Origin: Deltaproteobacteria bacterium
GTDB lineage: Bacteria; Myxococcota_A; Polyangia; Haliangiales; SHYZ01
DNA length: 33,585 bases
Direction of reading: 5' to 3'
NCBI GenBank assembly: GCA_016210055.1
Contig: JACQUZ010000126.1
Span: forward strand, 1-33,585
Part shown: piece by piece, positions 6,741-14,338 of the stretch
Layout: every line of letters starts with the position of its first letter
How positions within the stretch are numbered: the first letter of the stretch is position 1
Program-made: the position numbers and the translations under genes
The notes under the pieces: generated by a model
Database searches by the model: none
What the model was told of the DNA's origin: nothing
The model's input: the letters and a program-made list of their open reading frames with translations, nothing else

Positions 6741-9700
6741 TTAACGTACGACCCGCAGGCTGGACTTCTGCGCGGCTTCGCGCACGTCCCGGTCCGGATC
6801 TGCCACGAGCTCCGAGAGCGCTTGCCTCACCATCGGATCCATGAGCGACGACAAGATCCGAACGGCCGCGATGCGCACGGAGGGGATAGGATCATGGAGC
6901 GCCGGCAAGACATGTTGCTCATGCCCCTTGGCGGCCAGGGCTCCGATGCCGGTAACCGCGGCCTCCCGGAGCTGGGGCGTCGCTCCGCTCGTGATGACCT
7001 GGGCGACATCACTGGCGATTTGGGGCGTGCGCGCATCCCCCCTGGCCAGGGAGCGGGTCTCCGGAGTGGCGGCGCCCCACAGGGCCATGAACTGCCCCAT
7101 GCTCGCCAGGTCGCCCAGCGAGAGCAACGAGAGAAGCGCTTGGGCCCTAACGGATGCCGCCGGATCCTCGAGAAGCCTGCAAAGGACGTCCTTGATCGCA
7201 CCCGCGCCAAAGCGGGGGAGGAGCGCGGCCAGCCTGCCCCGGACCGCCACGCTGGGATCAAAGAGCAGGGAGGACAACCGGAAGAGCGCCCGATCGTCGT
7301 CCAAGCCCGCGAGCGCCTCAATCGCGGCAAGTCGCACCGACTCCTGCGCGTCCTGGGTGGCCTCCTCGAGGGCTTGCGCAGCTTCCTTTTCGGGAAGGCG
7401 CGCGACCGCTCGCACTGACGCAATGCGCACGGAGAAATCACGGGACTTGAGGAGCGCTTGCAGTAGAGGCAGCGACGTGGGGCTCGCGATTCGGCCGAGG
7501 ACGCGAACACAAGGCACGATCACCTCTGGTCGCGATGTCCCCATCATGCGGTCAATGAGGGGGATCTGGTTCGCTTGATGGATGAGCGCCAGGGCTTCTT
7601 CCAAGGCCTCTTCGAGATCCGGTTGCCCGTCGCCCAGACGCTTGAACAGGGCGTCGGAAAAGCGAACATCACGCGACTCACCAAGGGCCCTGACGGCGAC
7701 GAGACTCACGGCTGGGCTCGGGTCAGACACCGCCCGAGCCAGGGCAGAGAGGGCAGCTTCGTCTCCCGTCACCTGCGAGAGCGCCTGCGCCGCTCGGACC
7801 CGGACCTCCTGCGAAGGGTCGGAGGCCACCACGTCCGCCAGGGTCTCGAGAGTCTTCTGCGAGCGGATACGGGCGAGCGCTTCCACGGCGAGCCTGCGGC
7901 CTCGGGCATCTTGGCTGGAATAGAGGAGCTGGTTGTATTGCGTGATGAGCGCACGCTCTTCGAGGACATTCTCGATGGCGTGCCCCGGGTCTTCCAGGTG
8001 GAGGCGCTCGAAGAACGCTCGCCTCACGGGCTCATCTTCCCGCTCGAGCACGCCCCTCACCCGCTCGAGCATGCCGGGCGTGGACAGCGCCGTCACGGCG
8101 TTCTGCAAGCCGGCGTCAGTGCCGGTCAACGCCAACGCGACAACGGCGACCACATCATCGATCAACTTGCGAACCTGGGGAGAGAGGAGGGTCTCTTCGG
8201 CATCCTCGTCTCCGAGGCGGGCGAGGGCGATCGCGGCGCGGTTTCGCACGAACGAATCGGGATCTGCCAGGCGCCCCCGGACCGCGCCCAAGACCTGTGC
8301 GGTGCAGGTACTTCCCACCTTGGCCAGCGCGTTGATGACCGCCGCCCGGGCACGTGGGTCCCTGTCCTCGACCGCGGTGAGGAGCGCGGCGACCGAGGGC
8401 TCACCGGGTATCTTGCCCAGAGCCCCTGCCGCGCTCGCGCGGAGCTTCCCCTCGGTGGCACGTAGGAATCGGCAGAGGTAAGGAACGCCGAGCGGATCAG
8501 CCATCTTTCCTAGGGTCCACGTCACGCCCAAGCGGATGTCCAGGTCGGGCGACTCGACGAGTGACGAGAGCTGCTCGCGAAAGGTCGGGTGCTTGCCGCT
8601 GGCCAGGGCCTCGGAGATCTTCTCGCGCATGGGGATGCTCGCGCCAGGGAGCGAGCGAAGGAGCGCCTCGACCGCGTCGCGGGTACCTAACGAGGACAGG
8701 GCATCGACCGCGGCCATGCGGACCTCGACGTCCGAGTCGGTCAGCCTTTGGAGCAGCGGCTCGATGGAGAGCCACTTCACATGCCGCGCCAGGGCCCGTA
8801 TCGCGCATAGGCGCACCTCGCTGCTCGGATCTTCGGTGGCGGCGGAGAGGAGCAAGGAAGCCGTGGGCTCCCTGTCAAAGTGGGCGATCAAGCCGACCAA
8901 GTGCCTGCGCATCGAAGACGTGCCCAGGGCATGAGCCTCGACGAGCGCGGAGTAGAACGGCGAAAGCTCGGCCGGGGTGAAACAGGTCATGGCCTCGGTG
9001 GCGTGCTCGCGCACCACCACCTCGGGATCCGACAGGAGCTTCGCGAGGGCTGCGGCTCCTCCCTCGGCATGAAGCCGGCCGATCGCCTCGGCGAGGCGGG
9101 CACGAACCGGCCACGCGGGTTCGTCGATGGCCGCCACCAAGACCGGTCCGACGCGCGAGCCGCCGAGCTCTCCGCACGCCTGGACGAGAAGGGCGCGCGC
9201 TTGGAACTTGGGGTGGTGGATGGCTCCCGCGATGCTGTCCACGAGCCCCGCGCGGCCGAGCTCCATGATGGCGCCGTAGGCACGCCTTGCGACCTGTGGG
9301 TCATCCGAGGCGAGCTCCTCGATTCGCGCGTCGAGATAGCCCACGCGCTCCAGGGCGAGGGCGGCACGTCGTCTCACCTCGAGGTTCGGATCGCGCAGCG
9401 CGCCTTCCAGGGGAGACGTGTCCTGCGGGTGCAGCATCTCCAGGGCCTCGAGGGCGCGAATCCGTGCCCCGTGGTCGGGATCCGCGAGCGCGGCCACCAG
9501 CACGTCCATGGAGCGAGCGTCGCCCAGCTTTCCGAGAGCACCTGCGGCCTGGGCACGAACCTGCGGGGCTGGATCCCTCAGCGTGAGCTCGATCAATGGC
9601 TTGACCGCCCGTCGATCCGCGAGCACGCCGAGGGCCTCTGCAGCTGAAATCCGCACCACGTCGTGGCGGTCGTGCAGCCGCTGAAGAAGCGCGGGAACTG

Positions 9701-10388
9701 CGGCCTTGTCGCCGATGCGCCCGAGGATGCGGGCCCCCCAGCTCCTGGCTGCAGGTAGCTCGTCCTCGGCGACCAGCTGGAGAAGTGGTGGAACTGCGGC
9801 CGAGCCAAAGGCCAAGAGCTTGTCTGCCACGCGGGGTGATGAGGGCTCATCAATGGAACGCAGCTCATTGACCAAGAGCGGCACGGCGCTGGGATCCCGG
9901 ATTTTCGCCAGGGCTTCCGCGGCCGCAGCCTTGACCGACGCCCCATCTTCAAAAGGATCCCTTAGGGCGGCCACGAGGGGGGGAACCGCCTCGGGGACCG
10001 CGAGGAGACCGAGGACTTCCGCCGAGTAGCAGCGGTCGCTCCAGCGCGGGGCCTCGCGCAGGAGGCGAAGGTGCCTGGCGACGAGGCCTGACTCCTGGTA
10101 CATGGCGATGAGCCAGCCGTGGCGCTCGGGATCCTTCTCGCGGAGAAGTTGATCGAGCGCCTGTTCCAGGCTTGCCGTGTCGACCTTTGACCGGATGGTG
10201 CGCAAGAGGACAGCCGGTTCGTCGCTGGCACGGTGCTCGAGGAGCCTGCGCGCCCGAGCAAGGCGCTCGCGTCCTCCGCGAGCCCCACGGCGGAGCCTGA
10301 GCTCGCGGGACATGACCAGGAGCACGGCAACCCCTGCGATCGCTGTGAGCGCGACCGAGACATAGAGGACAGCCGCCAGCGTGGTCAC
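6741..10388 (-). CDS. Membrane-anchored giant HEAT-repeat protein, 1215 aa
   Basis: An N-terminal helix (about residues 4-27, VLYVSVALTAIAGVAVLLVM) with a basic RELRLRRG stretch after it anchors the protein in the inner membrane. The positive-inside rule puts the long C-terminal part in the cytoplasm. Nearly all the rest is a continuous run of ~31-residue HEAT/PBS-lyase-like repeats of the pattern A-V-x-x-L-L-x-x-L-x-D-x-x-x-x-V-R-x-x-A-A-x-A-L-x-x-L-G, on the order of thirty copies. Such solenoids are protein-binding scaffolds. The GTG start overlaps the response-regulator stop by 4 bp (GTGA) and the glycosyltransferase follows after 3 bp, so the three are almost certainly co-translated. I infer that it couples the phosphorelay to the synthase or assembles the synthase complex; that is not shown directly. 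Confidence 0.88.
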   Translation of the reverse strand: MTTLAAVLYVSVALTAIAGVAVLLVMSRELRLRRGARGGRERLARARRLLEHRASDEPAVLLRTIRSKVDTASLEQALDQLLREKDPERHGWLIAMYQESGLVARHLRLLREAPRWSDRCYSAEVLGLLAVPEAVPPLVAALRDPFEDGASVKAAAAEALAKIRDPSAVPLLVNELRSIDEPSSPRVADKLLAFGSAAVPPLLQLVAEDELPAARSWGARILGRIGDKAAVPALLQRLHDRHDVVRISAAEALGVLADRRAVKPLIELTLRDPAPQVRAQAAGALGKLGDARSMDVLVAALADPDHGARIRALEALEMLHPQDTSPLEGALRDPNLEVRRRAALALERVGYLDARIEELASDDPQVARRAYGAIMELGRAGLVDSIAGAIHHPKFQARALLVQACGELGGSRVGPVLVAAIDEPAWPVRARLAEAIGRLHAEGGAAALAKLLSDPEVVVREHATEAMTCFTPAELSPFYSALVEAHALGTSSMRRHLVGLIAHFDREPTASLLLSAATEDPSSEVRLCAIRALARHVKWLSIEPLLQRLTDSDVEVRMAAVDALSSLGTRDAVEALLRSLPGASIPMREKISEALASGKHPTFREQLSSLVESPDLDIRLGVTWTLGKMADPLGVPYLCRFLRATEGKLRASAAGALGKIPGEPSVAALLTAVEDRDPRARAAVINALAKVGSTCTAQVLGAVRGRLADPDSFVRNRAAIALARLGDEDAEETLLSPQVRKLIDDVVAVVALALTGTDAGLQNAVTALSTPGMLERVRGVLEREDEPVRRAFFERLHLEDPGHAIENVLEERALITQYNQLLYSSQDARGRRLAVEALARIRSQKTLETLADVVASDPSQEVRVRAAQALSQVTGDEAALSALARAVSDPSPAVSLVAVRALGESRDVRFSDALFKRLGDGQPDLEEALEEALALIHQANQIPLIDRMMGTSRPEVIVPCVRVLGRIASPTSLPLLQALLKSRDFSVRIASVRAVARLPEKEAAQALEEATQDAQESVRLAAIEALAGLDDDRALFRLSSLLFDPSVAVRGRLAALLPRFGAGAIKDVLCRLLEDPAASVRAQALLSLLSLGDLASMGQFMALWGAATPETRSLARGDARTPQIASDVAQVITSGATPQLREAAVTGIGALAAKGHEQHVLPALHDPIPSVRIAAVRILSSLMDPMVRQALSELVADPDRDVREAAQKSSLRVVR

Positions 10389-10756
10389 GGCTGCCCTACG
10401 AGCGAGGCGATTCGATTGGCCACCACCTGTGGATCGATCGGCTTGGTCAGGAAATCATCGGCGCCGGTTTCCCGGGCCCAGAAGCGGTCGGCAGGATCCG
10501 AGCGACACGTGAGGATAATGACGGGAAGCTGCTTGTGAAGTTTCTTGATCTCGCGGCAGGCCTGGTAGCCGTTGACGTCCGGCATGATCACGTCGAGCAC
10601 CACCAGGTCGGGCGGGTCACGGCGGACCGACTCAACGGCCTTTGCGCCGTCGTGGACGAGGGTCGTTCGGTAGCCCAGGGCCTTGAGGCGGCTCTCCAAG
10701 AACTCCAGGTTCTCGGGGCTGTCGTCGACCAGCAGAATACGTGGGGGAGCTTTCAT
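10385..10756 (-). CDS. Stand-alone receiver (CheY-like) response regulator
   Basis: 123 aa from ATG 10756; an in-frame upstream ATG at 10813 would add 19 residues lacking receiver character. All phosphorylation residues are present: acidic pair D11-D12, phospho-acceptor D55 (LVVLDVIMP), the Thr of ILTCRS, and the Lys of FLTKPID. There is no output domain, so it acts by protein-protein contact, most plausibly with the HEAT protein encoded next or with the kinase at the operon's far end. It is the first gene of the four-gene operon. Confidence 0.9.
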   Translation of the reverse strand: MKAPPRILLVDDSPENLEFLESRLKALGYRTTLVHDGAKAVESVRRDPPDLVVLDVIMPDVNGYQACREIKKLHKQLPVIILTCRSDPADRFWARETGADDFLTKPIDPQVVANRIASLVGQP

Positions 10757-10889
10757 GGGTGTCCACGCCCGGCTTTGGGTAGCGTAGCACGCGAGCGGCT
10801 CATCGTTGACCATGCATGGGCCATGCAGGGGTCGTGTAGGCCTGGGCCTTACAGGGTCCGTTCAAGCGCGGCCCGAAAGCGCCGATTGC
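10757..10889. promoter_or_regulatory. Divergent promoter region of the EPS-like operon
   Basis: This 133-bp gap separates the first gene of the RR-HEAT-GT2-HK operon from the divergently transcribed lipoprotein. I find no consensus -10/-35 pair on either strand. It contains a ccatgca direct repeat (ccatgcatggg then ccatgcaggg, near 10810-10830). Placement implies control of both directions; no specific site can be defended. Confidence 0.35.
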
Positions 10890-11849
10890 ATGATCGTGCT
10901 TTGGGGATCAAGGCGGTGGGTCGTCACGTGGCTCGCGTGGGTCGTGGCGGGCTCCTCTGGCTGTACTTCCGATAGTCCACAGAAGCGCGATCACGACCAA
11001 TGGCCGGGGATCGACGCCGCTCCCGATCCGACAGAGTGTGCGGTCGAAGACGGGACGACGTTCGTCTTCTCGGGCCTCGAAGTGCCAAGCGAGGGCGAAG
11101 GGCGTGACTTCAATGGCGATGGAACCCCCGACAACATCCTTGGCCGTCTCGCACCCGCGATAAACCCGGGGTGGGAGGAGTCGGTAGCCAGAGGGTCTGC
11201 CATGTACTTGCTCCACGTGACCGGACTGCCTGGGCCCGGGCCCGAGACGCCGGCTTATGGCCCGACTCCGGTAGAGCTCGCCTGGTACTTTGGCACGGAC
11301 GTCGATGAGGACGCGGCGAACAACACCAAGGGAGACGGTCACTTCGTCGTCTCTGCGGCCCAGCTCGACGTCAACTGCGACGGCATCGCCAAGTTCGACC
11401 AAGCGACCTTGGAGGGCGACGTTCTCACCGCAAGTGACGATGACTGGGACATCATTTTTTCCACGGGAACCATCCCGTTCGTCGACGTCCTCGCCCAGAT
11501 CGAGTTCGAGGACGGGTTCACGGAAGGCAAGCTCGAAGCGGGGCTCATCGCCACTGCCTGCGGCCTTTCCCAGTCCTATTTCCCCGGGCATACGACGGGC
11601 ACGATCCTCGACCAAGTCGTCCCTGCCTTTGATATTCAGCCCGACATCGATATCGACGGGGATGGGCTCGAGACCATTGTCGCCAACACGAAAACAGGGA
11701 TCATCAGCGGCTGCGTGGATGGCGACGGAACCAAGGTCCCCGGCAACGATTGCCCTTGTCACCCACGCATCGCCGACGGTTACTCCTGGGCCATCCGGGG
11801 GAAGCTCGTTCGGGCGCACATCGACGGCGTAGTCAACGTCCCGCGGTGA
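10890..11849 (+). CDS. Secreted lipoprotein with Asp-rich calcium-like loops
   Basis: 319 aa from the ATG at 10890, chosen because it places a basic-hydrophobic leader (RRWVVTWLAWVVAG) directly before a lipobox-like SSGC; an in-frame ATG at 10806 would add 28 residues with no leader character. The mature part is acidic and contains at least four DxDxDG or DxNxDG-type loops (DFNGDGTPDN, DVNCDGIAKFD, DIDGDGLE, CVDGDGTKVPG) like those that bind calcium in thrombospondin-type or FG-GAP surface proteins. Several Cys residues in the second half (ACGLS, GCVDG, DCPCHP) could form disulfides. No enzyme family is recognised. It is divergent from the EPS-like operon and ends 12 bp from the convergent YaiO-type gene, which suggests, but does not prove, involvement in the same surface system. 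Confidence 0.72.
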   Translation: MIVLWGSRRWVVTWLAWVVAGSSGCTSDSPQKRDHDQWPGIDAAPDPTECAVEDGTTFVFSGLEVPSEGEGRDFNGDGTPDNILGRLAPAINPGWEESVARGSAMYLLHVTGLPGPGPETPAYGPTPVELAWYFGTDVDEDAANNTKGDGHFVVSAAQLDVNCDGIAKFDQATLEGDVLTASDDDWDIIFSTGTIPFVDVLAQIEFEDGFTEGKLEAGLIATACGLSQSYFPGHTTGTILDQVVPAFDIQPDIDIDGDGLETIVANTKTGIISGCVDGDGTKVPGNDCPCHPRIADGYSWAIRGKLVRAHIDGVVNVPR

Positions 11850-11861
11850 CGAAGGTGCGGA

Positions 11862-13121
11862 TCACCAGCGCACGTACCCCTCGAGCGCCACGGACGGAAT
11901 CCAAAGGACGCCGCCTGCCGTGATGCGTCTCTCCAGGCGAGCCTCGGGGCGCGTCCCGAAGGTGCGGGACCATCGCCAGTCGCCATGAACGGCCAGGGCG
12001 TGCGATCTGACGCTGGCCACGAGGTCTTCTGGACGATTTCGGTCGAGCTGGACGCCATAGAAGTAGCCCCCGCCCAGCTCGAGCCTGGGCGCGACGCGTG
12101 ACGTCACCTGAGCTCCTGCCGAGTGGGTGTCGCTCGGAACGCCGGCCGCCGTGTTGACCCGGGCGAGCCAGTAGCGCAGGTCGCAGCGCAGGTCGTCCCT
12201 TGGGATGAATCGGAGCGTGGGATTCGCGACCTTGAGCGAGGTTCCGTCGGGGTACTCGCTGAACGCCGCCGAAATGTCGACGCTCCAGCGCGCGCCCAGG
12301 GCCGCCTCGATGGAGCCTCGCACGAGCCAGCGAGGGATGGAATGGGCGGGACCACCCGCACCAACCTCGAGCGCCGCGCGGTAGCCGATGCCCAGGGGAA
12401 ACCCAGCCGAAATGGCGTAGAAGCCATTGTAGCCGCCGAGCGGCGCCGAGGAGGCGAATCGCTGCGACTGCTCCGTACGGGCCGTGAGCTGGACGCGCCG
12501 CCACCATTGGGTGACGGTGAGCTCGGTCGCGTGAAGGTCGTCATGCCCGGTCGGGTACAAGTCGCTTCGGGCCACGGCGCGGACCTCGCCGCGAAAGATC
12601 CGGTAGGAGAGGGCCTGGATGGACGGGCTTTCCGGGGCGCGCTCTTGCGCGCGAAGGATCAACGCGCGCGCCTCGCTCGCATCTCCGCGAAAGAATGAAA
12701 GCCGCGCGGACCTCTCGAGGAGCACGGCAGAGCTGGGCCTGCGCGCGAGGCCATCCCGGATCTCCACGGCGGCTTCCTGCCAGCGCCTCCGCCACGTGAG
12801 CACGTCGACGAGCAGGGCGCGGAGCTCCTCGTCATCAGGGTGCCTCGCAAGGACATCGCGGAGCGCCCGTTCTGCCGCTGGCAAGCGTCCGCCCCAGGCG
12901 TCGAGCCTCGCCATTCCCGCGCGCGCTTCGTCGTCCGCTGGGTCGATGCGGAGGAGTTGCTCGTAAATGGTCCCTGCGGCAGCCAGGTCATCCGCAGCGA
13001 TGGCGTCCCTGGCGGCAGCGAGGAGGGTAGCTCGGTCCGAGCTCGCCGCGTTCTGCGCGGACTTGGGGCTCGCACGGGCGGCGCAGCCGAGGAGGACGCA
13101 GAGGAGCGCGAGCTTCGCCAT
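11862..13121 (-). CDS. YaiO-type outer-membrane beta-barrel with N-terminal TPRs
   Basis: 419 aa. The leader MAKLALLCVLLGCAARA can be read as a signal peptide with or without lipidation (LLGC matches a lipobox). Residues about 28-190 form TPR-like helical pairs (AAAGTIYEQLLRIDPADDEA, RAGMARLDAWGGRL and following). From about 195 the sequence changes to alternating hydrophobic/polar strands typical of a transmembrane barrel, ending in aromatic Trp (GYVRW). A TPR plus barrel layout is that of YaiO and analogous to the PgaA and BcsC exporters. The E. coli gene yaiO lies beside the glycosyltransferase gene yaiP. Here a family 2 synthase operon is 1.1 kb away on the same strand, so export of its product is the natural hypothesis. 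Confidence 0.75.
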   Translation of the reverse strand: MAKLALLCVLLGCAARASPKSAQNAASSDRATLLAAARDAIAADDLAAAGTIYEQLLRIDPADDEARAGMARLDAWGGRLPAAERALRDVLARHPDDEELRALLVDVLTWRRRWQEAAVEIRDGLARRPSSAVLLERSARLSFFRGDASEARALILRAQERAPESPSIQALSYRIFRGEVRAVARSDLYPTGHDDLHATELTVTQWWRRVQLTARTEQSQRFASSAPLGGYNGFYAISAGFPLGIGYRAALEVGAGGPAHSIPRWLVRGSIEAALGARWSVDISAAFSEYPDGTSLKVANPTLRFIPRDDLRCDLRYWLARVNTAAGVPSDTHSAGAQVTSRVAPRLELGGGYFYGVQLDRNRPEDLVASVRSHALAVHGDWRWSRTFGTRPEARLERRITAGGVLWIPSVALEGYVRW

Positions 13122-13181
13122 GGCGCTCGATCATGCACGTTCGCTGGACTCCTTGCCAGCCGTGACCAAAGACAACATGAG

Positions 13182-14237
13182 GTGCCTCGCATCGGCCTTG
13201 TCCTCGGCGCCGGAGGGATCATTGGGGCGAGCTACATCACCGGCGCCCTGGAGGGCATCAGGCGTGCCACGGGGTGGGAGCCGCAGGCGGCCGAGCTCAT
13301 CATTGGTACCTCGGCCGGAGCGTTCATCGGTGGCTTGACTGCTGCAGGGCTGCCCACTTGGCTCTTGCACTACCGATGCACGGGCGAGCTGGCGCGCGGG
13401 GTTTCACCGAATGACGACCTCATAGCCCTGGCCGAGCGGATGGACAGGTACAACGAGGGGAGCTGGCTCGCGCGGTACGCACCTCCGCTCCGTTTCCCGA
13501 GGCCGCTCTTGTCGAGCCCCCGCGCCGTGCTCAAGGGGTTCGTAGCACCAAGGCGGACCACGCCGGCGATGGTGCTCACTGGCCTGCTCCCCGAAGGGGT
13601 CTTTTCGATCCGCGCCTTGTCGAGCATTTGCCGCACGGCATGGCCTTCGGGTTGGCCCAAGCAAGCGACATGGGTCACTGCCATCGATCTGGAGTCGGGT
13701 CGCCGAGTCGTGTTCGGCCGCGAGGGCGCGCCAAGGACCGACCTGCACCTGGCGGTGGGGGCCGCCTGCGCGGTCCCCGGCATCTTCGCGCCCGTGGCCA
13801 TCTCGGGCCGAAGGTACGTGGACGCGGGCAGCTATAGCCCCAGCAACCTGGACCTCGCCGCTGGGCTCGGACTGGACTTGGTGGTCTGCATCAGCCCACT
13901 TTCCTGCTTGGGCCAGGGGCATGGTTTTTTGGCCAAGGGGCTTGGCCTTCTGCTCGGGCCTTCGGTCGCACGAAGGCTGCGGCGCGAGCGCGAAAAGGTC
14001 GAGGCTACAGGAACGCCGGTGCACGTCGTGGAGCCTACCGCGGAGGACATGGTTGCCGTCGGGTGGAACTGGATGGACATCAGCAAGAGGCCCTCGGTCA
14101 TGTCAGTCGCTGTCCGCACCACCCATGCAGCGCTTTGCGAGCCTCGGAACAGGTGGATGGCGGAGGTTCTAAGGGGGTGCATGCAAGCACCTCCTTCGTG
14201 GAGCGAAGTGCGGCCAGCGGAACCCGGATGGCACTGA
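13182..14237 (+). CDS. Patatin-like phospholipase
   Basis: 351 aa from the GTG at 13182, which directly precedes the conserved first strand PRIGLVLGAGG; the open frame extends 114 codons upstream but that part overlaps the YaiO-type gene antisense and has no patatin character. Conserved features: the oxyanion-hole glycines LGAGGIIG (8-15), nucleophile elbow GTSAG with Ser44, and the dyad Asp214 in YVDAGSYSP. The usual DG(A/G) is DAG here. The family are Ser-Asp lipid acyl hydrolases. There is no signal peptide. It is divergent from the YaiO-type gene (60-bp gap). A perfect 22-bp palindrome overlaps its stop codon. Confidence 0.85.
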   Translation: MPRIGLVLGAGGIIGASYITGALEGIRRATGWEPQAAELIIGTSAGAFIGGLTAAGLPTWLLHYRCTGELARGVSPNDDLIALAERMDRYNEGSWLARYAPPLRFPRPLLSSPRAVLKGFVAPRRTTPAMVLTGLLPEGVFSIRALSSICRTAWPSGWPKQATWVTAIDLESGRRVVFGREGAPRTDLHLAVGAACAVPGIFAPVAISGRRYVDAGSYSPSNLDLAAGLGLDLVVCISPLSCLGQGHGFLAKGLGLLLGPSVARRLRREREKVEATGTPVHVVEPTAEDMVAVGWNWMDISKRPSVMSVAVRTTHAALCEPRNRWMAEVLRGCMQAPPSWSEVRPAEPGWH

Positions 14238-14257
14238 GGTTCGGCTAGCCGAACCTC
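14236..14257. terminator. Perfect 22-bp palindrome at the patatin stop codon
   Basis: The half-site gaggttcggct is followed by its exact reverse complement. The TGA stop of the patatin gene (14235-14237) runs into it. As RNA it would fold into a 9-bp stem with a CUAG loop followed by GUUGCG, not a U-tract. It has the same 22-bp, 9-bp-stem geometry as the palindrome at 3251-3272, with a different sequence. It may terminate or protect the patatin transcript. Confidence 0.5.
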
Positions 14258-14338
14258 GTTGCGATCGGGGCCCAGGCGTTCGGGACACCCCTCCTCACTT
14301 GCGCCCCACAACGTCCGGATGCTACGCGTTCCCTCTCG

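Noticed and set aside
7575..8465. Long plus-strand frame inside the HEAT gene
   Set aside because: Shadow of the repeat-rich HEAT coding strand; low-complexity Arg/Gly/Glu composition.
12840..13181. 114-codon N-terminal extension of the patatin gene
   Set aside because: It overlaps the YaiO-type gene antisense and the patatin fold begins right at the GTG at 13182.
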